DNA from: Myxococcota bacterium
Lineage (GTDB): Bacteria; Myxococcota_A; Polyangia; Palsa-1104; JAEUJZ01
Direction: 5' to 3'
Length of the DNA: 64,000 nt
Assembly (NCBI GenBank): GCA_025057315.1
Contig: JANWXW010000040.1
Location: 1 to 64,000 of the forward strand
Both the position numbers and the translations under genes were made by a program. How positions within the stretch are numbered: position 1 is the stretch's first letter; each line of letters opens with the position of its first letter. Shown here one piece after another: positions 40,597 to 50,516 of this stretch. The notes below the pieces were generated by a model. That model saw nothing but the letters and a program-made list of their open reading frames with translations, was not told the DNA's origin and made no database searches.

Positions 40597-41442
40597 ATGA
40601 GCATGAGCGAGCCTGCCGATTTGGCTGCCGACACTGCGGTGCAACCGCTCAGCGACGCACCAGGCCGCTATACCGCCCACCTACCCGAAGCATGGAACTA
40701 CCTGACCCCCTCTGGGGGGGTGCTGATGACCGTGGCCCTGCGTGCCATGCAGGCGGAGGTTCCCCAGCTGCGGCCCGTTTCCGCCACAGCGCTGTTTTGC
40801 TCGCCGGTGCCGGCGGGCCCGCTGGACATCCGCGTGAAGGTTTTGCGCCATGGCCGCGTCGCCGCGCAGCTCCGTGCTCACCTCGCGTCTTCGAGGGCAC
40901 CGGGTCCAGGGTTGGAGGTGTCCGCGACGTTTGCGCGGCAACTGGAGGGTCCCTGCGGCACCTTTGTTGCCATGCCTGCTGATATCGCGCCTCCCGCCGC
41001 CTCTCGCGTCCCACCGGATGAACAGCGTCCCTGGAGGCCAAACTTTCTGCGCAACTTCGACTGGCGGGTAGGTCTTGGATATGTTCAAGGTGAACAGTGG
41101 GCACCCGCTGCGCCGCGGCACGCACGCTGGTACCGGTACCGAGTGCCCCAGCGGCTCGCCGACGGCCGCCTGGATCCGCTGTGCATTCCGCCCATCGCCG
41201 ATACCATGCCTGCGGCGCTGGCGATGGCGCTGGGGTCGGAGCGGCGCTTTTATGCTCCCAGCCTCGACCTGACCGTGCATTTTCTGGCCGATACGACCCA
41301 TGAGTGGCTGTGTGCCCACAGCACCTGCCGCGCCGCCAGGTCAGGCTACGCCACCGCCGACGTGGAGATCTGGGACAACACCGGGCATCTGGTGGCCTTC
41401 GGCACGCAGATGATGCTGCTCAAGGCCCCCCGCGCCGGCTAG
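40597..41442 (+). CDS. Acyl-CoA thioesterase (TesB/hot-dog family)
   Basis: YLTPSGGVLMTVALRAM, SLDLTVHFLADTTHEWLCAHSTCRAARSGYATADVEIWDNTGHLVAFGTQ. Confidence 0.85.
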   Translation: MSMSEPADLAADTAVQPLSDAPGRYTAHLPEAWNYLTPSGGVLMTVALRAMQAEVPQLRPVSATALFCSPVPAGPLDIRVKVLRHGRVAAQLRAHLASSRAPGPGLEVSATFARQLEGPCGTFVAMPADIAPPAASRVPPDEQRPWRPNFLRNFDWRVGLGYVQGEQWAPAAPRHARWYRYRVPQRLADGRLDPLCIPPIADTMPAALAMALGSERRFYAPSLDLTVHFLADTTHEWLCAHSTCRAARSGYATADVEIWDNTGHLVAFGTQMMLLKAPRAG

Positions 41443-41476
41443 GTGAGTGCAGTTGCCTCGCGCCAGCTCTCGTGCC

Positions 41477-41821
41477 ATGGTGGAACCAATGCCACTGCCG
41501 CAGGAGATCATCGGTTTAGGGCGACCCGAGATCACGCTGGTGTGGGAGGATGAGCACCGCACGGTGTACCGTGCACGCGATTTGCGCCTTCGCTGTCGCT
41601 GCGCGCATTGCGTTGAGGAAACCAGTGGCGCTCCGCTGCTCGATCCAGCCACGGTTCCGCCAGACGTCGTGGCCCGCCACATCGAGCTGGTTGGCCAGTA
41701 TGCAATCCACATTCGCTGGTCCGATGGGCACGATACCGGTATCTACAGCTTCCGTTCGCTCCGCGAGAACTGCCCCTGCGCCACATGTCAGGCCGCTCGC
41801 GATAGGAGCCCACGCCGCTGA
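41477..41821 (+). CDS. DUF971-family protein
   Basis: YRARDLRLRCRCAHCVEETSGAPLLDP...YAIHIRWSDGHDTGIYSFRSLRENCPC. Confidence 0.88.
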   Translation: MVEPMPLPQEIIGLGRPEITLVWEDEHRTVYRARDLRLRCRCAHCVEETSGAPLLDPATVPPDVVARHIELVGQYAIHIRWSDGHDTGIYSFRSLRENCPCATCQAARDRSPRR

Positions 41822-41832
41822 CCCGCCGGGCC

Positions 41833-43008
41833 GTGTATCCTGTCCTCAAACTACATAAGAATCTAGCGGCAGCTCTCCGCGGCGGGCACCCCTGGGTCTA
41901 CCGCGAGGCGTTGTGCCCCTTCGCGCCGCTGCCGAGCGGACAGGTGGTTGACATCCACGACCGCACAGGCTGCTTTGTCGCCCGCGGCGTCTACGATGCC
42001 TCCTCGCCGATCGCCGTGCGTGTCTTTACACTCGACCCCGGTGAGGAGGTGGACGAGGCCCTCCTTGGGCGGCGGCTTGCTGCTGCCCTGCGCAGCCGGC
42101 AAGGCCTGCTCGATCTCCGCACGACCAGCGCCTTCCGTCTGTGCAACGGCGAGGGCGACTTTCTACCCGGCATCGTGCTGGATGTCTATGCCGAGGTCGC
42201 TGTGTTGCGTCTGGAAGGGGAAGGAGCACGTGCCCTGCGCGCCCCCCTGTGTCGGGCCCTGATGCCGCTGCTAGAGGACATCGGCGTGCGCACGCTCTAT
42301 GAACGCAGTCCGGACCTGCCCGGGCAGCTCCTTCATGGACCACCGCCTCCAGCGGAGGTTGTGGTGCGCGAGCATGGTGTCTTGCTCGCGGTAGACATAG
42401 TTTGCGGACAGAAAACTGGGTTGTTCCTCGACCAGCGCGAGAGCCGGCTGTTGGTGCGCCAGGTGGCACGCGGCCTGACGGTGTGGAACGGCTTCTGCTA
42501 TACAGGTGGCTTCTCCCTGCAAGCGGCCCTGGGGGGCGCACGCAGCGTCGTCAGCGTCGACACAGCGGAGCCGGCGTTGGCGGCAGCTCGACGCAATTTC
42601 ACGCTCAACAATCTGCCGCTGGATCCACAGCGCTTCCCTTTCCTTTGTGAAGATGTCTTTGCCCACCTGCGGCGTGGCGCAGCGATGGGACTGACCTATG
42701 ACCTGGTCATCGTCGACCCACCGAGCTTTGCGCCCTCGCAGGCTGCCCTCTTGCGGGCGCTGCCTGCCTACCAGAAGCTGCTCGCACTGGCCATGGGAGC
42801 TGTCTCGGCTGGAGGGCTTCTGGCGGCCAGCTCCTGCTCAAGCCATGTCAGCTTGGAGGCGTTTCTGACCGTGATTGGCCAGGCTGCCTCGCGTTGCCGG
42901 CGCCGCTGTCGTCTGCTGGAAGTCCGTGGTCAGCCGGCGGACCACCCGAGCCTGCCTCTGTTTCCCGAAGGGCGGTACCTCAAGTTCGTGCTCTGTCGTC
43001 TGGATTGA
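41833..43008 (+). CDS. Class I SAM-dependent rRNA methyltransferase, PUA-containing (RlmI-like)
   Basis: LRGGHPWVYREAL PUA; GLFLDQRESR; VWNGFCYTGGFSLQAALGGA; LVIVDPPSFA; SSCSSHV. Confidence 0.9.
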   Translation: MYPVLKLHKNLAAALRGGHPWVYREALCPFAPLPSGQVVDIHDRTGCFVARGVYDASSPIAVRVFTLDPGEEVDEALLGRRLAAALRSRQGLLDLRTTSAFRLCNGEGDFLPGIVLDVYAEVAVLRLEGEGARALRAPLCRALMPLLEDIGVRTLYERSPDLPGQLLHGPPPPAEVVVREHGVLLAVDIVCGQKTGLFLDQRESRLLVRQVARGLTVWNGFCYTGGFSLQAALGGARSVVSVDTAEPALAAARRNFTLNNLPLDPQRFPFLCEDVFAHLRRGAAMGLTYDLVIVDPPSFAPSQAALLRALPAYQKLLALAMGAVSAGGLLAASSCSSHVSLEAFLTVIGQAASRCRRRCRLLEVRGQPADHPSLPLFPEGRYLKFVLCRLD

Positions 43009-43346
43009 TACCAGGGCTCGCGTTCGACCTGCCGATCCTGGCATAAGCAACCAAGCTCATCGCTGTCCAGAGCCGATGCTGACCCTGGTCGGTATTCTTG
43101 GCGGATGGCGCTGCGACCGTGCTGGGCGGCGTCCTATAAGTTAAGTTGCCATCGCGGTGGGGGCCTGCAACGGATGCCGCCAGCAAACAGATAGTGGGTG
43201 GCTTTATGTTGGGCGAGGGCTGTTTGGGTGAGCACCGCGAGCCAGCGCATGGGACAGCGTGCGCGGCACGGCGAGGGAGCCGAGCCAGACCAGCGCCACA
43301 GCAAGACTCGAGCAGACAAGGGTGCATCTTGCCTGCGACATGTCCT

Positions 43347-44645
43347 TTAGTTGGGCTCGAGCGCGATGTGCACGTCCACCGGACGGCCATCGTCATACTC
43401 GGGGGGGCTTGTGGCGCGCGGGCGTTCAGCCAGGTGTGCCAGCACCCCGGGCCGAGCAGCCACCGTGGCAGCAGGGGGTACTGCGGCGAGCGCTGCACGA
43501 ATCTCGGCCGCCCGTGGTCCGTGCCGGAAGCTCTGCCACGAAAAGCGCGCGCTGCGCAGGCTCATAGGCGAGGCACCGTGATGGTAATGCGACAACCACA
43601 CGCACCCTGACAGGGCGAGCAGGGGCAGGTGACGCATTGGCCCGCGCAGCCATGTCTGCGCACGGGCTGCACCGACAATTGCTGCCGCCAGCACGAACGG
43701 CACCAGCGCCGTAGCGTAATGGGCCTCGATGGTACGCACGCGCGGAAAATCAGACAGCACGTTGATGATCAGGATAGGTAGCGCTGGCAGGAGCAGGTCC
43801 GGTGCCAGCAGGGGCAACAGCGCCACGGGCCACAGGAGCCGCAGCGGATAGAGCAGACGCTCGGTGGTCGCAAGATGTGCCATCACCTTTACCGGATGCG
43901 ACAGGAGCAATCGCAGCACCTCCGGCGCCGAGTGTGCGGCCTGCCCGCCGAGGTTGGCAAAGTGCAGGTTGTAGGAGCCGGCAGGCGGAAGGAATCGCGG
44001 CTGCACGAGGAGCACATAGGTGAAGAAGTAAGCGCCCAGCATCGCGCCCAACATGAGGGCCGCCCGACGCCGCTGGGGGAAGCGCCAGGCCCACAGCATG
44101 CATACCAGCGCGAGCTGCAACGCCACGTCCTCCCGGCACGACAACGCCAGCGCCCCCAGTGCCAGGGCTCGCTTGGGCCGGCCCTCGTCCAGCGCATCGC
44201 ACAGCCCAAGCAGCGCTGGCAGCGCCACGGTGATCGGATGAAAGTCGTGCAGTGTGGCCACGGTGACCGTTGGGTAGATGAGTGCCGCGACTGCCACTGT
44301 GCGGGCGGGCCAACCCGGGCCCAGATGGCGGGCGCCGAGCCGGTAGGCAGGCCAGGCGAGCAGCGCCACCGCCATCGCCTGCGACAGCAGCAGTAGCGGC
44401 GCCAGCGGCACGCCCGCTGCGCCGAGCAGGGCGTAGGGCACCAGGATCGGTTCCAGGTGCAGCCCCAGCCAGTGGGGCGCCTGCACCAGCGGCACGTCGG
44501 GGTGGCCATGGCCCAGGCCCCACACCAGGCGCAGGTAGTAGCTCATGTCGATCTGCGCATGAAAGGTCGCAAAGCGCAGCCAGCTCAGCAGACCGTAGAC
44601 CACCGCATAGACCAGAATTAGGCCGACAAGGAACCGGTCGCGCAT
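43347..44645 (-). CDS. DUF2079-like polytopic membrane protein
   Basis: FHAQIDMSYYLRLVWGLGHG, HFEP-type motif HLEPILVPYALLG, LHDFHPITVALP, SCREDVALQLAL. Confidence 0.82.
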   Translation of the reverse strand: MRDRFLVGLILVYAVVYGLLSWLRFATFHAQIDMSYYLRLVWGLGHGHPDVPLVQAPHWLGLHLEPILVPYALLGAAGVPLAPLLLLSQAMAVALLAWPAYRLGARHLGPGWPARTVAVAALIYPTVTVATLHDFHPITVALPALLGLCDALDEGRPKRALALGALALSCREDVALQLALVCMLWAWRFPQRRRAALMLGAMLGAYFFTYVLLVQPRFLPPAGSYNLHFANLGGQAAHSAPEVLRLLLSHPVKVMAHLATTERLLYPLRLLWPVALLPLLAPDLLLPALPILIINVLSDFPRVRTIEAHYATALVPFVLAAAIVGAARAQTWLRGPMRHLPLLALSGCVWLSHYHHGASPMSLRSARFSWQSFRHGPRAAEIRAALAAVPPAATVAARPGVLAHLAERPRATSPPEYDDGRPVDVHIALEPN

Positions 44646-44706
44646 GCCGCCCCGATCATGCGCCCGAAGTGCGGCCTGGCGCCAGCGTCCGTGTTACACC
44701 CTGAGC

Positions 44707-45759
44707 ATGGCCAGGCAACTCGGTCTGTTTGCTGATGGAGAGCCAGCAAGGACGCCGCCGAAGGACGTTCCGCGCGACTTCGACCCCACGACCCTGCCTG
44801 TGCCCCCCAAACGGGGGCCAGCGCGGGTGCGCTTTGGCACCAGCTCCTGGACCTATCCGGGCTGGCAGGGACAGGTTTTCTCCGACGTGGGCCGCTACGG
44901 CAGCCGCTTTGGCCGGCTCTGCCTCGGCGAGTACGCCCGCGACCCGCGCTTCCGCACCGCGGGGGCAGACAACCTATACTATGTAGCTCCGCGCGAACGC
45001 CTTCAGATGCTACAGGAGTATCGTCGCCTCGTGGGCGACGTGCCAGGCTTTGATCTCTGCCCCAAGGTGTGGCACGGCATCACGGTTCACCGCTACACCC
45101 CGCAGCAGCAAGCAACATGGCGGTTGAACAGCGAAATCAACCGCTTCTTTCTCGACCCGCAGGCGTTTCTGGAAGAAGTGCTCTGGCCGCTGGAGCAGGG
45201 CTTGGGCCCGCACCTGGGGCCGCTCATTCTGGAGGTGCAGGAAAACACGCTCTCCCCCGAGGCCTTCGCTGCAGCGCTGGACCGCTTCCTGGGGGCGGCC
45301 CGAGCGCGCGCCAGCTTTCGCCTGGGCGTGGAGCTACGCACGCGAGCACACCTGTCCGATCGCTACCTGGATGTGCTATCCGCCCATGGCATGGCCCATG
45401 TGCTCAACGCGTGGACGCGCATGCCGCCCATCGGCTGGCAGCTCCAACGCCTGTGCCACCGCCTGCAGTGGGACCTGTTCATTGTGCGGGCCCTGCTTCG
45501 CCCGGGCACGTTTTCTGGGTGCGGCGCTTTCGTGCCAGGCAGCCGGTACGACGAGGCAGTCGAGGCTTTCGCGCCCTACGATCGCATCCAGGTCCGGCTG
45601 CCCCAGGTGAGGAATGATATCCTGAAGGTGGTGGCCACCTCCGGCGAGGTGCCCGTATATGTGCTGGTGAACAACCGCCTGGAGGGTTGCGCACCGCAAA
45701 CCATCGAGGAACTGCAGGCGCAGCTGTGGGGCCCTGCATCCGATGTCCTCTGGCCTTGA
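44707..45759 (+). CDS. DUF72-family protein
   Basis: VRFGTSSWTYPGWQGQVF, FDLCPKVWHGITVHRY, VYVLVNNRLEGCAPQTIEEL. Confidence 0.9.
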   Translation: MARQLGLFADGEPARTPPKDVPRDFDPTTLPVPPKRGPARVRFGTSSWTYPGWQGQVFSDVGRYGSRFGRLCLGEYARDPRFRTAGADNLYYVAPRERLQMLQEYRRLVGDVPGFDLCPKVWHGITVHRYTPQQQATWRLNSEINRFFLDPQAFLEEVLWPLEQGLGPHLGPLILEVQENTLSPEAFAAALDRFLGAARARASFRLGVELRTRAHLSDRYLDVLSAHGMAHVLNAWTRMPPIGWQLQRLCHRLQWDLFIVRALLRPGTFSGCGAFVPGSRYDEAVEAFAPYDRIQVRLPQVRNDILKVVATSGEVPVYVLVNNRLEGCAPQTIEELQAQLWGPASDVLWP

Positions 45760-46143
45760 CCTGGCCTGCCGCTGCCTCCTCTATGCTCCCCGGGTGACTA
45801 CCAGGGCACGCAGCAAGCGCCATGCTACACGGCCACCAGGCAAGACGTGGGGGGCTGGCCGGATGGAGAAATGACAGGATAGGCGGGCAAGTTGCTTACC
45901 ACATCAGGAATTAAATATCTCATACGAGATGGAGCCAAGTTGCCGACCTGAACGGGCTTGGCAGGATCTGTGTGGACTGTCCAGCGCAAAAGCGCAAAGC
46001 TCGCCGTCATGGTCCACCCCGCAAACGCCTTGGCCGCCTGGGACCGATTCGACCACGAGACGAGCCGTCGCTGCATGGAGGACGTCCTCACAGTGGCCAA
46101 CGATCTACGTGCGTGCCATACTTGGTCGAGCGAGGGGAGACCG

Positions 46144-46299
46144 GGTCCTCGGGTCGCCGAGGTCGATGAGGCGAGTTTGCTCGCCTTCCCCATGCGGGCA
46201 GCACGGTCAGAGCACCGACCATGTGGCCACCTTGCACCAACGTGTTGCCAGGGCCTTGGCCCCCTCAGTCTGGGCCTGACCCATGTGCTGCCCGCATGG
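46144..46299. other. Cluster of strong inverted repeats, candidate structured RNA or DNA element
   Basis: CCTCGG-GTCG-CCGAGG; AGGCGAG(46169-75)/CTCGCCT(46180-86); CCATGCGGGCAGCAC(46190-204)/GTGCTGCCCGCATGG(46285-99), extended by GGTCAG(46205-10)/CTGACC(46276-81). Confidence 0.6.
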
Positions 46300-46370
46300 T
46301 GGGTGCAGGCAGGCGATGTTGCACAAGGCCCCGGGCGGGGCTGATACAATCAAAGCTCTTGGGAGATGCC

Positions 46371-47357
46371 ATGGCGGAGCCCGCAAGCCTTCTTGACCAG
46401 CTCAAGCAGATGACAGTGGTCGTCGCGGACACCGGCGACATCCAGTCCATCGAGAAATTTCGTCCGCGCGATGCAACGACCAACCCCTCCCTGCTGATGG
46501 CCGCGGCGCAGATGCCCGAATACCAGGACCTCATCGATGAGGCCCTGCGCTGGGCCCACGCCCGGTCCGCCAGCGACATGGAGCGGCTCCTGCGGCTGGC
46601 AGCCGACCGGTTGGCCGTCGAGTTTGGCCTGCGCATCCTCGACATCGTCGAGGGCCGTGTGTCCACCGAGGTGGACGCCCGTCTCTCGTACGACACCGCT
46701 GCCACCATTGACAAGGCCCGGCTGCTCATCCAGCTATACGAGGATTCGGGGGCCTCGCGCGAGCGCGTCCTCATCAAGATCGCATCCACCTGGGAGGGCA
46801 TCCGCGCCGCGGAGGTGCTGGAGCGCGAAGGCATCCACTGCAACCTCACGCTGCTGTTCGGCCTGCACCAGGCAGTGGCCTGCGCCGAGGCCGGCGTGAC
46901 CCTCATCTCGCCGTTTGTGGGCCGCATCCTGGACTGGTACCTGCAGGAGGAGCGGCGCGAGAGCTTTGCCCCCCCAGAAGACCCCGGAGTCCTATCGGTA
47001 ACAAAAATATACAATTATTTCAAGCACTTCGAATACAAAACCGAGGTCATGGGAGCGAGCTTTCGCAACACCGGCCAAATCATCGAGCTGGCCGGCTGCG
47101 ATCTGCTCACCATCTCTCCCAAGTTGCTCGGGGAGTTGGCCGGGATGCAGGGCGAGCTGCAGCGCAAGCTGTGCCCGCAGCGCGCGGCGGCCATGCAGAT
47201 GGAGCGGCAGCATATGGACGAGCAGGCCTTTCGTCTGGCCCATAGCAGGAACCGCATGGCCACTGAGAAGCTCCACCAGGGCATCTTCGATTTTGGCAAG
47301 GCCACCGAGTCGCTGGAGCTCCATTTGGCACGTCGCCTCAGGGCGCTGGACCTTTAG
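46371..47357 (+). CDS. tal: Transaldolase
   Basis: [90 protein letters not shown]. Confidence 0.97.
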   Translation: MAEPASLLDQLKQMTVVVADTGDIQSIEKFRPRDATTNPSLLMAAAQMPEYQDLIDEALRWAHARSASDMERLLRLAADRLAVEFGLRILDIVEGRVSTEVDARLSYDTAATIDKARLLIQLYEDSGASRERVLIKIASTWEGIRAAEVLEREGIHCNLTLLFGLHQAVACAEAGVTLISPFVGRILDWYLQEERRESFAPPEDPGVLSVTKIYNYFKHFEYKTEVMGASFRNTGQIIELAGCDLLTISPKLLGELAGMQGELQRKLCPQRAAAMQMERQHMDEQAFRLAHSRNRMATEKLHQGIFDFGKATESLELHLARRLRALDL

Positions 47358-47367
47358 ATTCGGCTCT

Positions 47368-47428
47368 GCCGGACCCCCGGCCACTCACTCGGTTGGGGGC
47401 GCAGCCTGTGGGGGCGCCCCGGTCCGGC
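47368..47428 (+). terminator. Inverted repeat downstream of tal, possible terminator
   Basis: GCCGGACC(47368-75)/GGTCCGGC(47421-28) plus internal palindrome GGGGCGCCCC(47411-20); no U-run. Confidence 0.4.
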
Positions 47429-47635
47429 GATGGGATTAGACGAGGGGGGGCATGTTGTACGGTGGGCTGGGGCTCCGTGCAGCAGGACGGACCAAGCCCG
47501 GCGTGGTCGGGCTGGGCGCCAGGGCCCGTGCTCCCCGTATGAGGGTGGGCCCGAACGGGTTAAGACAAACCAGCCCTCTGGATGGTGCCCCAGGCGGCGG
47601 TGCAGCGCAGTCGCAGCAGGGGACGGCGGGGCGCG

Positions 47636-48361
47636 CTACTCCTCCTCCTCCTCGAGCGATCGGCGGCGTGCCAGGGCACGCAGCAGGTTGGTGTAGAAGC
47701 TCTCCACGTCCTGCCAAGAGCGGAAGACCTTAGCCCGCAGCCGCGAGACGGGGCCGACGGACGTCAAGGCCAGGAGTTGCATCGTGACCTGGTTGAGTGC
47801 GCTATTGACCTTGATGCGAAAGCCATCGTCTTCGGGGAAGGTGTCGGGGCTGAGGTAGCCAGCAGCGTAGTTGCGCGCTGTCCGCTGGATCTCCTTGAGG
47901 TCCTGCGGGTCGATTCCACCCTCGTCCTGGCGCAGGGGCAGATCCGCTACCCGGCGGGCCAGGGCGTCGAGCCCCTCGTTGATGAGTTCTGGGGCCACAA
48001 TGGCCACGTCGATGTCGTGCCCCATGGCGAAGTGGCTCCACCCCTTCTGCCCAGACAGCAGCAGTCCGATGCGGGCACTGCCCACGATGCCGACGTCGTG
48101 GTGGCCAATCTCCAGAGCCCGGGCGATGGTTTCTCTCAGCGCGAGGTACTTGACCGGGTCGTCGCGGAACAGGTGCGGAATCCCGCCGATGAGGTAACGC
48201 CGCGCTAGCACATCGGGCGGGAAGCTGTCGAGGAGCTGACGGAATTGTTCTGCCGTCGGCCACTCGATGCGCAGGAGGGTGGTATCAGGGGGGCCGGCGG
48301 TGCGCCCAGCCCGGGTAGCCGGACTCTGCGGGGAAGACACGGCAGAGGAAGTGGTGCTCAT
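47636..48361 (-). CDS. Nucleotidyltransferase-fold-like protein of unknown function
   Basis: HHDVGIVGSARIGLLLSGQKGWSHFAMGHDIDVAIVAPELI (GS...DxD-like); C-term RRSLEEEEE. Confidence 0.65.
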   Translation of the reverse strand: MSTTSSAVSSPQSPATRAGRTAGPPDTTLLRIEWPTAEQFRQLLDSFPPDVLARRYLIGGIPHLFRDDPVKYLALRETIARALEIGHHDVGIVGSARIGLLLSGQKGWSHFAMGHDIDVAIVAPELINEGLDALARRVADLPLRQDEGGIDPQDLKEIQRTARNYAAGYLSPDTFPEDDGFRIKVNSALNQVTMQLLALTSVGPVSRLRAKVFRSWQDVESFYTNLLRALARRRSLEEEEE

Positions 48362-48475
48362 GATGCCTCCTGGTAGCGGACAGGGCAAACTCCCTGGAGA
48401 GGCCTGGATAGCCAGGGTCAGTCGCCTTCGGGTCTCATTTTCGTCGAAAATTTGCACTGCTACAAGAGGCAGGCT

Positions 48476-49219
48476 TCAGCCGTCGCCCGCATGGGCGCTC
48501 ACACTGGCGACCAGCACTGCGTCCCCCTGCTCTGGCGCCAGCGCCAAGGTACGACCGTCGGGGCCTAGGATCGCGGAGCGACCGAGGAAGCGCACCACCC
48601 GCCCGCCCGCTGCCTCTTGACCATAGGTGTTGGCGGCGATGAAGCAGCAGGGCAGGCCACCGAGGCGCTGCAGCCAGTAGGGGCGGATGTCAAAACCCTG
48701 ATGGATCCAGTTGGTGGGAAAGGCGACCAGACGGGGCTGGTTGCGATGCAGAAAGGCGATGAAGCGGTCGTCGTTCAGGTCCATGCAGATGCCCGCTGCC
48801 AGCGTCCCCAGCGGGGTCTGCAACAACGGGTAGGGTCGGTTGCCCGGCGTCGCCCAGGACAGATCCGCCTCATACAGCAGCCGCTTGCGGTAGTTGCCCA
48901 GCAGCACGCCGTCGGGGCCAAGGAGCAGAGCCGAGTTGTACAGTCGGCCCCCATGCTCTTCAGGGTAGCCAAGCACTAGATAGCAGCCCAGCTGCCGGCA
49001 CAGCGCGGAAAAGCGGTCGAAGGTAGGACCCCGAACCGGCTCTGCCACCTGCCGCGCGGCCGCAGCATCGGCAAACAGGTACCCGGTAAGCGCCATCTCG
49101 GGACACACCACCAGCTGCGCGCCGCGCGCCACCGCCTCCTCGATGAGCAGGCAGAGGGCGCGAGCAGAGCCATCCCAGTTGCCCTTGTCAGGTCGGAACT
49201 GGATTGCAGCCACTCTCAT
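48476..49219 (-). CDS. Carbon-nitrogen hydrolase (nitrilase superfamily)
   Basis: Catalytic E (VVCPEMALTGYLF), K (GNYRKRLLYEADL), C (AAGICMDLNDDRF). Confidence 0.9.
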   Translation of the reverse strand: MRVAAIQFRPDKGNWDGSARALCLLIEEAVARGAQLVVCPEMALTGYLFADAAAARQVAEPVRGPTFDRFSALCRQLGCYLVLGYPEEHGGRLYNSALLLGPDGVLLGNYRKRLLYEADLSWATPGNRPYPLLQTPLGTLAAGICMDLNDDRFIAFLHRNQPRLVAFPTNWIHQGFDIRPYWLQRLGGLPCCFIAANTYGQEAAGGRVVRFLGRSAILGPDGRTLALAPEQGDAVLVASVSAHAGDG

Positions 49220-49974
49220 GGAAGCTTGGTCCGGGGTGCCTCCACCGCATAGTAGGCCAGCACGGCCAGCACCACGAAGCCAACCAGAATCGTGAAGGGG
49301 TAGAGGCGAGAGGCGCGCTGGCTGACCTCATCCCCGTAGACCTCGTAGAAGGCCGCCTCCGCGTCGCGCAGATCAGGCCGCGGCGGCGGCGGACGTTCAC
49401 CGTGGCGCCCCAGGATCATGTCGGCTCCGCAGTGATCGCAGCTTACATCTGCCGCCCCCGGCGGAGGCGACAGCGGTGCGCCACATAGCCGACACAGCGG
49501 CGGACCGCCCTCTTGTTTGGGCGGCTGTGCAAGCAAAAGTCCGCGAAATTGCTCCTGTTTTCTGCTCTCTAGCAGCGCGCTTGTGGCAAAATGGATGGCG
49601 CCAATGCACAGCAGCCACACCAGGCCGGCTTGGCCATAGCGCCCATCGCGGTATCCGAACTCGTAGCCGACCAGCGCAGCAAGAAAAGGGGCGACAAAGC
49701 TGAGCGGCACCAGCAGAAGCGGCGACCGCCACCAGCGGACGCGAATGCGCAGGGCCCGCTGCCACAGGGCGTTGGTGCTGCGGCGGATCGCAGCCTGCTC
49801 GCGCCGCGCATCTCGCTCAGCAGCAAGCGATTCGGACAGGTCCACTAGGGTCCCGCAGGCCACACAGCGGGTCTGGCGGGTGAAGCCGAGCGGACACGGG
49901 CTCTGGCAGTTTGGACAGGATAGAAGATTCGGGGCAGAGGGGGCGAGTGGATCATCGGACAGCTTCTCCAGCAC
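49216..49974 (-). CDS. Zinc-ribbon membrane protein
   Basis: CPNCQSPC...CVACG; CRLCGAPL...CDHCGADM; several TM segments. Confidence 0.8.
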   Translation of the reverse strand: MLEKLSDDPLAPSAPNLLSCPNCQSPCPLGFTRQTRCVACGTLVDLSESLAAERDARREQAAIRRSTNALWQRALRIRVRWWRSPLLLVPLSFVAPFLAALVGYEFGYRDGRYGQAGLVWLLCIGAIHFATSALLESRKQEQFRGLLLAQPPKQEGGPPLCRLCGAPLSPPPGAADVSCDHCGADMILGRHGERPPPPRPDLRDAEAAFYEVYGDEVSQRASRLYPFTILVGFVVLAVLAYYAVEAPRTKLP

Positions 49975-50000
49975 GCCCGATCAACGTAGCACGTTCGGTG

Positions 50001-50516
50001 CTAGCGTCCCAATTCACAGCGCATAAGGAGGGCGTCTTCACCGTTATCGGCGTAGTAGCCGCGACGGATGGCAGCCCGCTGGAAGCCATGCTTTTCATAA
50101 AGCGCCAACGCCGGCCGGTTGCTCGGACGCACCTCCAGAAGCACCGCGACGCAGCCACGCTGACGCGCCGAGCTCAGGGCGTGCAGCAGGAGCCGCGTGG
50201 CGAGCCCGCGGCGCCGGGCCAGTGGGTGGGTGGCAATCTGCAGGATGTGCATCTCCTCGACGAGCTGGCGGTAGCTGCAGAAGGCCAGCGCGCGCCCACG
50301 GCCTCCCTCTGTCGTGGTCACCACGTCCAGAAAGGCGCCTTCCTGGAGCAGGTCTTGCTCGAAGACCTCCGGGCCCCACGGCCGCGGGAAGCACAGTTGC
50401 TCGATCTCCAGCAGATCGGGAAGGTATTTGTGCAGCACGCGGGGGGAAACGCGTTGCAGGCGGAGCGAGATGGCCTCTGAGGCATGGCCGTTCTCAGCGC
50501 GACTCCTCTGGCTCAT
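50001..50516 (-). CDS. rimI: Ribosomal-protein-alanine N-acetyltransferase-like GNAT
   Basis: EEMHILQIATHPLARRRGLATRLLLHAL...VLLEVRPSNRPALALYEKHGFQRAAIRRGYYADNGEDALLM. Confidence 0.9.
   Translation of the reverse strand: MSQRSRAENGHASEAISLRLQRVSPRVLHKYLPDLLEIEQLCFPRPWGPEVFEQDLLQEGAFLDVVTTTEGGRGRALAFCSYRQLVEEMHILQIATHPLARRRGLATRLLLHALSSARQRGCVAVLLEVRPSNRPALALYEKHGFQRAAIRRGYYADNGEDALLMRCELGR

Noticed and set aside
45958-46344. 128-aa plus-strand ORF upstream of tal
   Set aside because: No recognisable family, and it spans the inverted-repeat cluster; a structured noncoding element is more likely, though not proven.
45811-47681. Shared 15-mer CCAGGGCACGCAGCA near 45811 and 47667
   Set aside because: Single short match with unrelated flanks; treated as chance rather than a repeat family.
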